64,000 nucleotides of DNA. Source: Sphagnum compactum (Eukaryota > Bryophyta > Sphagnopsida > Sphagnales). Shown here one piece after another: positions 36,181 to 48,400 of the stretch (the stretch's first letter is position 1; the number at the start of each line of letters is the position of its first letter). The DNA lies in contig OZ234503.1 of NCBI GenBank assembly GCA_965153455.1, positions 806,001-870,000 of the forward strand, given 5' to 3'. The translations under genes were made by a program, and so were the position numbers. Under the pieces are notes generated by a model. The model made no database searches and was not told the origin of the DNA. It worked only from the letters and a program-made list of their open reading frames with translations.

Positions 36181-39100
36181 CTCGACACACACAGAGGGGG
36201 GGTCTGAGACTCGAGTGTGTGTGTTTGAGCGTGTCTGGAGAAAAAAAAAATTGTGATTAAAGGGGGGGGGGCCAGAGTCCTCAGGAGAAAAACAATGATT
36301 GAAAACTCTGTCATGCAAGGTCAGTTTCCGCTATCTCATCATACCCCCACTCTGGTAAAGTAGTAAATATTTTGGCCGATCAGCCGATGACAGCTTTGGG
36401 CCGACCCCTCCCCCCCAAACCCCACTCCTCGCAGCGGGTGAGTGAGTGAGCGAGCCCCGTCCCGTACATACAGCAGGTCTGGACACCCCCACGCGGCCTG
36501 GGATTTTTTGAGTTCCGCCAGTGCACAAACGACTTTTGGTATGATGACGAGTTTTCAATTTCTCTCTCTCTTTGTTTTTGGCCCTTTGCCTGTCAAATTG
36601 ATTGGGATCCAGAAGACACTTCCGCGGGAAATAAAACCCACCGAATATGAAAAAATATTATATAATGATGATGCCAGTCAGTCCGAGTGCACAGTTTACG
36701 ATTTGAACCGGAAGCTCGGACTGACTGACAGTCTTGTTCAAAACCCGTTGTTATGACTGATCTGTCTGTCTGTCTGTCATCCATCCATCCATCCATCCAT
36801 TCCTCTACCCCCTTCACCACTGAGCAATCCCACCCCCCCCCCCCCCTCCCTAACTAGAAATTTTCCCTTAATTTTGTGATACAAAAGAGTTGGAAAAAAA
36901 ATTCCCATTAAAGAAGCAAAATAACTTGAATTTATAATAGACTAAAAAAATTATTTCCAAAATTTTCTCAATTTTTTGGGTAAGGAATCCAACAAATTTT
37001 GTTGAAAAAAATTCACCAAAATTTGCTTTGCACAACATCAAAACCAGGTTATACCCGTTCAGATTTCATTGCACAAAAGTCACCACCACAAGGGCTTTAC
37101 TCGGGTAGGTTACTACCCTAAGTAGGTAAGACACTTTTTAAACTACCTACTAGGTAAGGTCGATTCATGTAGATGGTCCGAACATATCTAACCACCAGTT
37201 AACCATTGTGGTTAGCTACGGGACACAAATACAATGAAAAAGTGTTTCATGTTCACATACCCATCCATCTCGCATTGTGCGTTGGTTGGTGTGGGTGCTG
37301 GTTGAGTCTGGCCGGAGAATTGGCCAGTGACAACCCGTTCTCCAGTTTAAAAATGACCAGACTACTACAGTGTTACCTAGTAACCTAGCATGTTCAGCCT
37401 TAAATAATTAAGAGAAGAAAAAACTCAGGACTTTTGAGAAATTATTAACAAAGTAAAAAAATGCACCTTAATAATTTCTTAATGCCAGAATCTTGAAGAA
37501 AAAATATGAAGTATTTGGCATCAAAGTGTTTGAACTGCTAGGCTATTAAGGTATATATGGCTATTACAGTATATATATGGCTATTAAAGTATATATTGTG
37601 CACAGGCTTTATTATTATACACCAGATGAATACTAGTTTAGACTTTAGACATTTTCTCTTTAAGAAAAAGAAAAGAAAATAAATAAAAATAAAGGAACCT
37701 CACAATGGAAAAACCAAAAAACATGATGAAATAGGAAAAAATTTGTAATTTAAAAATTTAAAAATGAAAATCATTATTATTATTACTATCTTACCATTGA
37801 GTGAGTTATATCCATGGGTGAAAGAATTGATGGCGTGTTAAATTTACTTTTGACATTCTCCCCTTTACTCTTTTACTTTTGACTCCACGGATTTTACGGG
37901 TTACGGAGAAAGTTATTTTGCTTCGTACAGTTTGGTTCTTACTTACTTGGTCTCGAGTAAGGGCGGTCATGACTCGTCATGCATCCGCAGCCACTCTTGA
38001 GCGAAAGGACTCGGCAAAAGCAAAAAATGGGTATCCGAGGTACTTCAGCATTATGAACAATGAAAACCCGACTTCTGCTCAGAGCTTCTGGCTGAGAGGA
38101 TGCTAAGTAGGTGCGCATGCTTGCTTGAATGTATGTGTAAAATGTATGTAAGTTGATTCCACAGCTATTGCACGGCCCCAAAAAATCGGACCCAGAAAAA
38201 AAAAAGTCTTTAAGAACCCACGGACTTTTTCCAACAATTTATTATTTTTGGACAACGGGAATTTTTTAGATAATTATTTTTTCTAGTGTTAAATTTAACT
38301 AAATTTGCTTCTTTTTTTTTTTGGAATTTTTTTCCCAAATTTATTATATCACAAGATTGAAAACACAAGGGGGGGGGGGGGGGGGGAGGGGGGTTCTTTA
38401 GAGATTATCGGTTTGTACAACAAAAGCCATAACACACGGTTTTCTTCCGTAACGACAGCAGTTATTTGGGTCATTGCTTGACAATAACATGTGCCATGTT
38501 CTGCTCACCACTTTCCTAGTGTTTTAATCTAGACTGCCAATAAAGTACCTGCAATTTTGTGATTTAGCCACAGTGGTGATTGTCCACAAGAGGAATTTAG
38601 CCAAATTTGGCTACAGGTTTATATGACATAATCTTTTGTTGATGATCATATTCACGTAATAGGGACCAAAATGTGTCAAATTAACATTCTTTTTTCTTCT
38701 TGAAATTGCTGCATATATTGCCCCAAACCTCAATTTCATGGAATGGCTTCCCTTTGCCTATTATGTCGCGTGTATCACCTAGTTTGCCCTAAGAGGCTTG
38801 GCTAGCACATTACCCAACATAATGGACACGGCTTAACCATTCCATACTACATACTTACTTACATACATAATAGAACACTACCCCAGTTGAATCCATCACC
38901 CCTTTACCATTGCATAAATCCAGGGTTCCTGAATTTTTTTGGGGGTGAAGTTGCAAAAATTTCTAAACTGTTAAAAAATGTGATTTCAAATCATGATAAA
39001 CACCAAGGATTTTTGTGAAAAAAATGGCCCTAATTGCCAGATTTCACATAAATAAATAAATAAATTAGTCGCCAGATTTCTACAACAATGTCCCAACAGG

Positions 39101-39200
39101 TAGTCCAAATGTAAAAAAGGAGTCTTGAATTTGTTTTACTTTCATATCTGGTCTATAGCCAAAATTTTGCTAAATCTACTTATTTTTGGATTTTGAGCAA
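36181..39200. other. Gene-free stretch with G tracts, a 13-bp stem hairpin and dispersed repeats
   Basis: No supported gene. It contains a TG/CA-rich palindromic patch (36180-36240), poly-G runs at about 36265 and 38369-38386, a perfect 13-bp stem (36675-36687 with 36715-36727, CAGTCAGTCCGAG), CCAT repeats at about 36778-36800, and inverted copies of the dispersed family of 31.1 kb. A GTGGTTAGCTACGGGACA motif at 37208 recurs at 58.35 kb. Confidence 0.5.
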
Positions 39201-41440
39201 ATTACCTTAACTGAGATTTTCCAACTCATCCGCCAATTAAAAAATTATTTTGATGAAATTAATTTTGTTAAGTATCTTACAACTAGTTAGAAAGGACTTG
39301 GTACTTTGGTGTCCTCATTGACTAATTGAACCTACCGAAAATCGGTCTTTAAAAAAACCATAAAAACCCAAGGTACGCTCTCATTTTGTACATATTTTAG
39401 TTGTAGTACCCGTGAGATTGATTGGTGTGTTCATTATTGGTTTTTCAGTCGGTAGAGCCCGGTTCTTCTTCTTCGTCGTTTGGCTACTGGAAATTTATCT
39501 AGAGGGTACAACCTTGATTGGAACTGTTACAAAAATGTAAATTGTCACAATGTTGACATAACCGACAAACGAATTGTCTCAAACTCGTTACTGAACCCAT
39601 TGGTATAATTATTAAACCATAATGGTTGAAAAATGTGCACACATGGATGGAACAAAATCAAATGAACAACCTCAATGAAAGTTGTGCTCATGGATGAAGA
39701 AGGTTAGTGACGTGGATGAAATTGGCTTCATGGAACAAAATTGACCAAAATTGTAGTCCATCACAACTATGCATGCAATTAAAAGTAATGGATGTAAAGA
39801 ACTCCAATATTCCCATCACCAACAAACATAGTTTCATTGTTGTTTTCATGTTTCATCCATATGGTTGAGTGCATTTTGTGTTCTTTCTTTCATTCATGAA
39901 AAAAAATTGAGTGTCCATGGATGTCATCAATTTCATTCACGTGCATTCATGTGAATGATGTTCAATTGTATGGTCCAATTCCATCCACATAAATTTGTAT
40001 TTCATCCTCGTGGCCAATTTCATTTATGCCATCAAGTTCAACCACATAATCCAATTGGTGACATAATTTCAGCAATGTCATCAAATTGCATCCACATAGC
40101 CATATAATTCCATGTGATCAGATTTCATCCATATGGTCCCATTTTGCCCATGAGTTGAGCCTCATCATTTTTCATTGATATAGTCAATTTGTTAGCAATT
40201 TCATGCACACTTCAATTTCATGAATGGAAAAAGGTTCTACGCATCTTCAATATTATCCAAAATTTTGTAACTCCATATATGTGATGAAGTTTCATTCATA
40301 TTTTCAATTTCATTAATACTAGTGTGGCATGTTCTGTTGGCCCAAGTATGAACTCGTTACCGAGCTAGTTGAGTTTGAAATTTGAAATTTTATTGAGTTT
40401 TCAATTAACAAATATTATTGAGAATTCAATATCTCTTGCACCTTAAGTCTAATTTTTAAAAATCATCTCCACAAAATCTTACTCATTGTGCATTTTCAAG
40501 GACTACGAAAAACATGCCTCAATTTACCTTTAAATTTTTATTTTTCATTTTACTAAATTTCAAAGGAAAGAATTGTTCAACATTCAATAACTCCTGTACT
40601 ATATAGGTCCAAACATTACAAAACAACTTCATTGCACTCCTATTAATCACAAGCTTTTGCAATGGTACTAAGAATGCATTTGGGCATTGAGCTTTGAGGG
40701 ATGTCAACATGACGAACAAAACAAAATGGAACAAACTACCTCATTAATACATAAATGGTCAAATTTCATCAATTTTGTCCCACTTTCACCCATTTGTGAA
40801 TTTCATTTTATTTCATTCAATTTCTTTATGTAACTCATGAAACTCGTGAATGGGTTAGGTTTAAATCCTCGTAAACAATTTCATCTATTTTGGATAATTT
40901 TATCCGTAAGGTTAGATTGGTCCACGTCACCAAATTTCTCATCTATGCTGAAAGTTTCACATGTGTGTCAAAATTTTATCAAATTCATCATGTCACTAAT
41001 GAGAGATGTTTTCATCAATATGATCCACTTTCATCCCTATGGAATATGTGTGCACAAGACAATGTTCAATTTGACGTGTTTTTTCCCCTACAAATTTTGT
41101 TATACTTTTACCCAAAGATTGAAGAACATCGAAAAATCTTTGTTTTTTATATAGTGTAAATTCAACTAATATGGCCTTGGAGTGGAGAATTTCCTAGGTT
41201 TGGGGCCTAGGTTAGGCACAGGGCTACCACCCCATGCCTAGGCCCCTCATTCCCGGGAATGCCTCAATCGTAGGGCCTTAACCTACACCTAAGAAGGTGC
41301 AGGGCAGCATTGAATAAAAACGGTCAACTAGACGTCAAATGATGTCTATAAGCATGTGTGGAAACTGACATGGGGGGACACATCAATTCCACAAACTGAT
41401 GTGCCCAAACATGTCATTGCCCCCATTGGCCGGCAATTCC
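39201..41440. other. Gene-free AT-rich stretch with recurring TTTCATCCA words
   Basis: From about 39640 to 41050 words of the form TTTCATCCAYAT, CAATTTCAT and CATGTG recur at irregular spacing on the plus strand, as if an ancient short-unit repeat had decayed. No regular period can be fixed by eye. Frames of 80-105 codons near 40840-41160 have no support. Confidence 0.4.
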
Positions 41441-41451
41441 AAGTCCCTATT

Positions 41452-41625
41452 CCCACATCCCCAAGCTTGCTTGCTTGGAGACGTTCTGATGTCCAAGCTT
41501 GGGGATGTGGGACATCCATCATCCCCGTGCTTGGACATCCCGAAGCCCAAAGCTTGGGGATGTGGGACATCCATCCCCATTCTTGGACATCCCCAAGCTC
41601 CCAAGCCTGGGAATGTGGGATATGG
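41452..41625. repeat. Tandem repeat of about 62 bp with palindromic core
   Basis: The core CAAGCTTGGGGATGTGGGAC followed by ATCCATC and TTGGACATCC recurs at about 41493, 41551 and, diverged, 41606, preceded by an inverted partial copy at 41454. The reverse complement of the core (GTCCCACATCCCCAAGCTTG) overlaps it, so each unit can fold. Confidence 0.8.
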
Positions 41626-41686
41626 GGGGAAGGGATTCTTGGGTTGGCAGCAGCACAAAGCACCACTTTGTTGAATGGAAAAACAC

Positions 41687-41831
41687 AGTGTTGGGCGGGT
41701 ATCAGAAAAACCCTAAACCTTAGAAAACCAGGGTTGGGCGGGTATCAGAAAAACCCTAAGCCTCAAACCAGGGTTGGGCGGGTATCAGAAAGCCCTAAAC
41801 CTTGAACCAGGGTTAGGCGGGTATCAGAAAA
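41687..41831. repeat. Four tandem copies of about 40 bp derived from a MITE end
   Basis: Copies of GGGTTGGGCGGGTATCAGAA followed by AACCCTAAACCTT start near 41687, 41730, 41770 and 41809. The first reads CAGTGTTGGGCGGGTATCAG, matching the terminal sequence of the CAGTGTTGG MITE family, so the array appears to be an amplified element end. Confidence 0.85.
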
Positions 41832-42543
41832 TGGGAACTCACAGGTCAAAGAACCTTACATAAAACCACTAGTTCTTTGCCGGTTGTTTGTTGGTTATTT
41901 TGCGGGACCTGAGGTTATTTCATTCTGTAGTTCTTTTCCGGAAAACCAGAACTGGCGGTTCTTTGATTTTCAAATTATTTTCTGAGAATTGGATCTGGAA
42001 GTTACTATTAAAATAATAATAAGAATAAGGAGAAGAAGAGTAATTGTACCCAACACTTGGAGAGAAAAAAAAAATAAATAAAAACCCCCAAAGACAACAA
42101 TAACAACAAAATTGCAGGATCAGGCTCAAGTTTGTCATAACGCCAACTTCAACTTTGTCATTGATTAGAGAACAAGTGAACAAAACAAGCAGACAAACAA
42201 AAGGGGGAGGGTGGAAAAGAGATTAGAAGATGAAAGGAGTTGGGCACCATGTGTGTGAAAACAAGTTGGGATTGGATGACAGAAGTTGAGGTCATGTGAA
42301 TTTAATGGCAGGTTTTATGACTTGGGTCCCAAAACAAAAACAAAACAAAATTTCTCATGTCAGAACTGTTTGTCTACTTTCTCCAGGCTGCTTCATAGGA
42401 GCATCCCAGGCCCTTTTTTCATAGCTTCAAAATTTATTGCATCTCTGCTTGCTGCCTCCAAAAGCTTGAAGGGGGGCACCACCACCATCACTTCCCTCCA
42501 AGAACCAGGAAAAAAAAAAAAAAAGGAGTTTTAAGTTTTGGGT

Positions 42544-42840
42544 TAACTTAGTTAGTGCAATGAAATCTTAAACCCTAAACCTTGTTTCCTTTAAGAAATA
42601 ACTAATGCCATCAAATCTTAAACCCTAAAACCCATTAACCTAAGGTCATCTAAGCTTAAAAACTAAAACTCATTGCCTTTACCAAGTAACCTAATGTCAT
42701 CAAATCTTAAACCCTAAAACTCATTGCCTTTAACAAGTACCCTAATGTCATCAACACTTAAACCCTAAACTTATTTTCTTTTAACAAGTAACTAATGTCG
42801 TCAAAACTTAAACCATAAACTCATTTCCTTTTTTTAAAAA
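42544..42840. repeat. Tandem repeat, about 6 copies of 45-57 bp with telomere-like word
   Basis: Each unit carries TCTTAAACCCTAAA or a variant, then CTCATT-CCTTTAACAAGTAA and CTAATGTCATCAA. The CCCTAAA word equals one plant telomere repeat but occurs once per unit, so this is a minisatellite rather than an interstitial telomere array. Confidence 0.8.
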
Positions 42841-44382
42841 AACTAAAAATTAGGGTTTTAAGGTTTTAATCCGAAAACCCTTGCTTCAAAAATTTGGTAA
42901 AGAGAAACCGCGTGTACAAAGAAGGTTTCGGAACAGAACTTGTGTGGATGACCCACCTTTGTATACTATTGAGTACCAGCTATACTTAGTTGCCTTGTCC
43001 GAGACAGATAATGTTCCCAATGCCACTGACTTACCAGTCAAATTTTTTTTATGGGTGGTCCCACTTTGTTGATGAAAGGAAGTTAGGGGACACCACTCAT
43101 CAAATCTTGTACGAATCTGATCATCCATGTAAGTTGTCAGCTGCAAGTGTTGTTGTTGTTGTTTCATTTTTATAAAAATATTTTAGGGTTTGTTTCATCA
43201 AGCTAAAGATCATGCTATGGTTTCATGGCAATGGACATTACATTGAAACCGCACTCTCTCCAGCTGTTTGTGTTGAAGCACACACCAACTCAACTTTGAA
43301 GTTATTCGGAAAGCAACCAACAAGGTCAAAACTTATGCACGAATTTAGGAAGTACAATTGCAAGGTGTAGTAGTAGTAGTAGTAGTAGTAGTAGTGTGTT
43401 CTTTGCATCACTCTAGGTTTTATTCACGGAGCTGACCTTGTTCTTAAACAATGTCAGGTGGGTATTTGATTTTTGTTAATAACCGTGAATAATAAGTTTT
43501 ATCAATTTTCTTGTTCTTTGCAATATACCCAATGAAACGACACCTTTTTTATTCCCATTTGGCCCCCAAAAAAAAAAAAGGTATGTTGCCAACTTTTGCT
43601 CCCCTCTTCCGGCCACCCCCCTATGACTACCATTCTTCATCCATCCTTCATCCATCCCTCCTTGTGGACTTGGTGACGGTGGTTGGTTCACTCTCGCTGG
43701 CTTAGTGAGTTAAGGACGGTTTTTTTTTTTGGGGCCCTTGGAAAAGAAGTTAGGGTCCCAGGCAGGCCGGCCATTGGGAGAAGATTAGTGATAGATTTCT
43801 TCTTGTGTACATGCAAACATATAGAACCACATGTGGCAAACACTCTCAGGTGCACCATAAGAGTACCATTGGAGGTTGGGGAAGGCAAAGGAAGGAAGGA
43901 AGGCGGGGGGGGGGGCTGCAAGTTCGTCCATCATCCCTTGTGTTATTGTGCGGTTGATTGATTATGTGATGGTGTGTACCTTATGCTCCTTTCCCTTCCA
44001 GACCTGCTATCATCCCAGATCTGCATACTTTCTGTGCAGTAAGTACCACCAAGGGTTTGGCCCAACTAGACCCAACGGTCAAACAACACACCGATGGGTG
44101 GATGGCTGGATGGATGGATGAATGAAATCTCAATACAACTTGATTGTGAATGAAACCAACAACACAAAAATGGATGGATGGATGGATGAATGAATGAATG
44201 AAATTTCAATACAACTCAGTTGTACATGAAACCAACAACACAGCAATCAATGGATGAGTGAAATCACATTATAACTCAATTGTGGATGAAACCCATCGGA
44301 ATTAAGGAAATGGGTGTGACAACAGGGTGTTTGTGTGTGTGTGTGTGTGTGTTTTTGCGGGATATTATAATTGTTTAACCGA

Positions 44383-44413
<31 letters not shown>

Positions 44414-46514
44414 AACTTCCTTTGACTGCGAGTTCTTGTCATTTGCTGCAAGTGAGTGAATGACGTTTTCATTACGCATCCCATGCAATGATAAGACTTT
44501 AGTCTGCGGAACGGTATCAAAATTGTAAGCACACAAGTATTCACTGTAAAATACTGGACTGGGTGTGACCCTGTGTGTCTTTAACAGGGGAGTGCCAGGC
44601 TTCTTACAAGACATCATGATTTCAGGCTAGTTTTGGGTGTTGCCTTTGTGTCTGTATATTTGTCTCATTTATTGAATGTGTCCTACTGCTTGTCCCCCTT
44701 CCCCCCTCCCCCCCCCCCCCAATTACATTCTTCTCTCAATTTAAAGAAAGGGAGACAACTGGTTTTATATAAAGATTAAAAAATAGTTTAAAAGAGCCAA
44801 GTTTAAAGGGTAGTTTCATGTCTACTCTTCTTGTGTGAGTCTTGTGTCATAGATTTTTTTCATGGATTTTCCTGGTGGGTGGGTTAGTTGGTTAGGTTAG
44901 GTTAGGTTAGGTTAGGTTATAGGGTGTGATTGTTGATCCAAGTGTTGTGTGGGTATGTATATGTTTTACCCAGATATGCAAAAGGAATATTAATTAACTT
45001 ATCCGATCTCTTCGTGTATAATAGGTAAAATCTGAAGAAGAAGAGCATAACCTGCAAAATGTAAATTGAAATAAACTTACCCTATGAACAACCTTGAACC
45101 CTATCCATCTCTAACAAGGGGTGTGTCGCTCGCACTGTGGCCTTGCCATTTTACATTTAAAAGTATCTGAAGGCAAAAGAAGAATTATGGAAAACTCAAA
45201 TATTTCACGATGCAAAAATATGATCGTCAAAGAATCCTCTAAAAGAAACCAAAATCTTTCAAGACATTATAACTCTGTAATTAATCTCAAGCTTCAACAC
45301 AAGCCAGAATATCATCTTTCTTTCGTAAATCTTCATATTAAAATAGACCTATTAGCTAGGGGCCTATAAAAATCCCTTAAGCTACTATACTCTATAATGA
45401 ATCTAAACACCACAATACCCTTGCATGACAAAATATACCTTTACCCAATGGGTAATTAAATTGATGGAAAAAAAAAGTATACCCTTGTGTGTAGGGTAGA
45501 GCCAAAAAAGACTATACACTCACAACATGGGATGGGGTTGATGATACACTGTGAAAGCTGAGAGAAGAGAGCATCTGCACTCAATTGCCTCCTCGTCCTC
45601 CTCCTCTTTCTCATGAGACCATGTTCATGACTTTTTCAGTGTGTATATCTTTGCATGCACTAAGTGTTTATTGCGGGGAAAAAAAAAAAATTAATAAACC
45701 AACAAAAGTGTGACTGCAGTTAAGAGTGTGCAGGCAGAGTGCACATGCACAAAACCCCTGTGAACAAAGCTCTGAAAATTTGAGCTTTGTTGCAGAGAGT
45801 GTGTTGTTGTTGTTGCAGGTAAGTGTGTTCCTTTCTTTGTATGAACAAGGTCGCTCATCACACGGGGTCAGGCCGGCTGCACAAATTCCCATGTACAAAC
45901 CCAGCTGCAAAAAGAGAGAAGAAGCCCATACACACACACACACACACACACAATGATCTGATTCCAACAAATTTTGTTGGCCAAAAGATTTGAGTCCCAG
46001 AACCAGCCTCCACAGACATAGCCCAGAGTGAACCAACAACTAACCCAAGGCACCATCCATCACTCCCTCAAGGATAATGGATTAGTGTCCACATGGATGA
46101 TGATGGGTGGAAAGGAGAAACACTTTTCTATTGGATTCTAGTTCCCTTAGCTAACCACGGTGGTTAGCTCAATTTCGGTTTTTACTACCTACCGCTTAAA
46201 AGCTCACTAGCCCTTTACCCATGCACTGACCATCTACAAATAACTACTTATTGAGTAACTATATTTCATGTATCCGATATGAAATAGGTTACCAACTTGG
46301 CATGGTCGCTTCCATTGGGAAAATATATATATATAAGGTGCAACTTATTAAAAAAATATACAATATATAATTTATTTAAATACAAAAAAGGTTCTTATAA
46401 TTCATTATGAGAATATATTTTAAGTAAAATTAATATTTTTTTTAAATATATAAAATACCCAAACATACCTTTACATCTCAAGAGTTGCACTAAATATACA
46501 ACGAGTGACCGCCC
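42841..46514. other. Gene-free stretch with several microsatellites
   Basis: No supported gene over about 3.7 kb. Simple repeats include a TAG/GTA run at 43367-43395, a poly-G run at about 43905-43915, GT runs at 44332-44352 and 44389-44413, poly-C at about 44706-44720, GGTTA units at about 44892-44916 and a CA run at 45929-45952. A possible MITE end (CAAGTGTTGTGTGGGTATG) lies at 44940. A 21-bp near-perfect palindrome AGCTAACCACGGTGGTTAGC(T) is at 46150-46172. Confidence 0.5.
44111..44293. repeat. Three tandem units of about 65 bp with GGAT-rich start
   Basis: Each unit has GGATGAATGAAAT (or GGATGAGTGAAAT), then TCAATACAACT or ATTATAACTC, a TTGTGAATGAAACC-type block and, in two of them, AACAACACA. 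Copies begin near 44117, 44183 and 44250. The GGAT/GAAT number varies between units. Confidence 0.8.
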
Positions 46515-46870
46515 TAGGTTACCAAGATGAAACCTAACATCAATTCTGATGACATTCAGCTTAGTAACCACATAGTATCCTACCTACCTTGGAGGATGTA
46601 TCCTTTATAGGATAGGGTACCTAGCTAGGTGAAACCCAACTTCAAACTCAATGGGGGTGCACCTTGTGACCACCTCTGATCCTACTTATATATACATAAA
46701 GGATGTGTCCTTTATTAAAGGATATAGATTACCAAGGTGAAAGCTGACATCAATTCCAGTGGGGGGGGGGGGGTGTTCGAGGTAGTAGTCACCTATTTAT
46801 CCTAACCTACTTAGAGGACATGTCTTTTTAAGTAGGATAGGTTACCAAGGTGAAACATGACAGCAGGCAA
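46515..46870. repeat. Four diverged tandem units of about 97-113 bp
   Basis: The block GGTTACCAAGGTGAAACCTG followed by ACATCAATTC and, later, ATCCT-CTTATAGGA words starts near 46517, 46618, 46727 and 46839. One unit contains a 13-G run (about 46764-46776). No coding frame is continuous. Confidence 0.7.
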
Positions 46871-46978
46871 CTCAGTTGGGGTTCATCCACAACAAGTGAG
46901 AGACATACAAACAGGCTTCCTAATGGATACTGTGCTGGTGGCTGCTGGTTCACTCTGGCCCACAAACATCAGACTAGC

Positions 46979-47079
46979 TGCCTTCCTTCCTTCCTTCCTT
47001 AGTTTCCTTTCCTTCCCTTCCCTTCCCTTCCCTTTCCTTTCCTTTCCTTTCCTTTCCTTTCCCTTCCTTCCTTCCTTCT
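46979..47079. repeat. CCTT/CCTTT polypyrimidine tract, about 100 bp
   Basis: Nearly pure pyrimidine strand made of CCTT, CCCTT and CCTTT units. Strand asymmetry of this type can form triplex DNA and is prone to length change. Confidence 0.95.
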
Positions 47080-47376
47080 CAGTAGGGGAAGAAGGGACAT
47101 AACTTTAACCTGCTACAAACCTAGAGAGAGCAGCACCTTGTTGTTGATTCTGCTAGCAGAGTGGTCCCAAGGTATCTGGAGGTAGTTTCCCCTCTGAGTT
47201 CTATTCTATAGAATAATTAAGGTAGGCCTCCAAAGACTTCACCTAAAATTGTTGTGGTCATAACAATATGATATATTATGTCTGGAGTCTGGACTTTTTT
47301 TGGGTGTTTGTTGCAGGTGGTGAACACATTGAATACTGAAATCTGGCACAAAATGACAAAGAATTGGGAAGAGCTT

Positions 47377-47472
47377 ACTACTACTAGGCTACTACTACTA
47401 CTACTACTACTTAATGGGTACAGCCAGTTTGATACAACTGGTTTTGTGGGGGGGGGGGGGGGGGGGGGGGGG
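47377..47472. repeat. ACT microsatellite followed by a 25-G homopolymer
   Basis: ACT/CTA units run from about 47377 to 47411. After 36 bp of unique sequence there are 25 consecutive G residues (47448-47472). Confidence 0.95.
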
Positions 47473-47818
47473 AGTTCTGGACGAGAGCCATTGGTTGTAA
47501 ATAGTTAGTCACCAGTGTTGGACTGGTAGTAATGGTATGGACTTTGGAATGTCCCATACCAGAACTGGGTGTTTGGTATGGGGGTTTTGTTATTATTTTC
47601 ATACCCTGGCACAGCTACTGGTATTGGGTGGTACCTTTGTAAGGGTGTTTTTCCCTCAGACTTTAATACACCAGTTCTGGTACTGGTGTTGGGTCCAATG
47701 CTGATTTTTTGCCTGGTTTAAAAAGCTGGAATGAAATCTGGTATTGTACTCATATTGTACATATATATATACTCTGGTATTATTATCTCAGGTTCCTACC
47801 AGACTGATACTGGTATTA

Positions 47819-48055
47819 AGGTGTGTTCACACTTGGGGTTATTTAGGGACTCTAGTCTTCTCTAGTCTTGAGAGTTCCCTAACGCCACAACACTAGTCAT
47901 TTAGGACTTAAAACTTACTTGTCATGAAAAAAAATTTATGTTAAGCTAACATTCGCTTAACATTAAGCTATCACCTATTTAACATTGTGTGCCACCTTGG
48001 ATGCCACCTAGATTTTTCATTTAACACTGACTAAAACATCAAGTGTGAATGCACC
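47819..48055. mobile_element. Harbinger-like MITE, inverted relative of the 23.5-kb element
   Basis: Begins AGGTGTGTTCACACTTG after TTA and ends AGTGTGAATGCACC. Internally it shares, in reverse orientation, the same blocks as 23536-23748 (GACTCTAGT, CTAGTCATTTAGG, TGCCACCTTGGATGCCACCT, CATTTAACACTGA). The right target site is not intact because the end was caught up in a later tandem amplification. Confidence 0.75.
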
Positions 48056-48400
48056 AGAAGGCTCTGGTTGGTATATAAAGGCTGGGGTATGTTAAGCTAA
48101 CATTCGCTTAACATTAAGCTATCACCTATTTAACATTGTGTGCCACCTTGGATGCCACCTAGATTTTTCATTTAACACTGACTAAAACATCAAGTGTGAA
48201 TGCACCAGAAGGCTGGTTGGTATATAAGGGCTGGGGTATGTTAAGCTAACATTCGCTTAACATTTTAGCTATCACCTATTTAACATTGTGTGCCTGCCAC
48301 CTTGGATGCCACCTAGATTTTCAATTAACACTGACTAAAACATCAAGTGTGAATGCACCAGAAGGCTCTGGTTGGTATATAAAGGCTGGCTGGGGTATTT
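47937..48400. repeat. Three nearly identical tandem units of about 150 bp
   Basis: Units start at 47937, 48088 and 48237 (TATGTTAAGCTAACATTCGC). Each covers the right half of the Harbinger-like MITE plus host sequence AAGGCT-GGTTGGTATATAA and GGCTGGGGTAT. Differences are few (TTAAGC against TTTTAGC; GTGCC against GTGCCTGCC), so amplification is recent. Confidence 0.9.

Noticed and set aside
41356-41805. A 149-codon frame
   Set aside because: It simply reads through two tandem-repeat arrays, whose unit lengths happen to avoid stops.
42544-42840. Interstitial telomere array
   Set aside because: CCCTAAA occurs once per 50-bp unit and not as uninterrupted heptamers.
46857-47102. An 81-codon frame with phenylalanine/proline/serine repeats
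   Set aside because: It is the translation of the polypyrimidine microsatellite.
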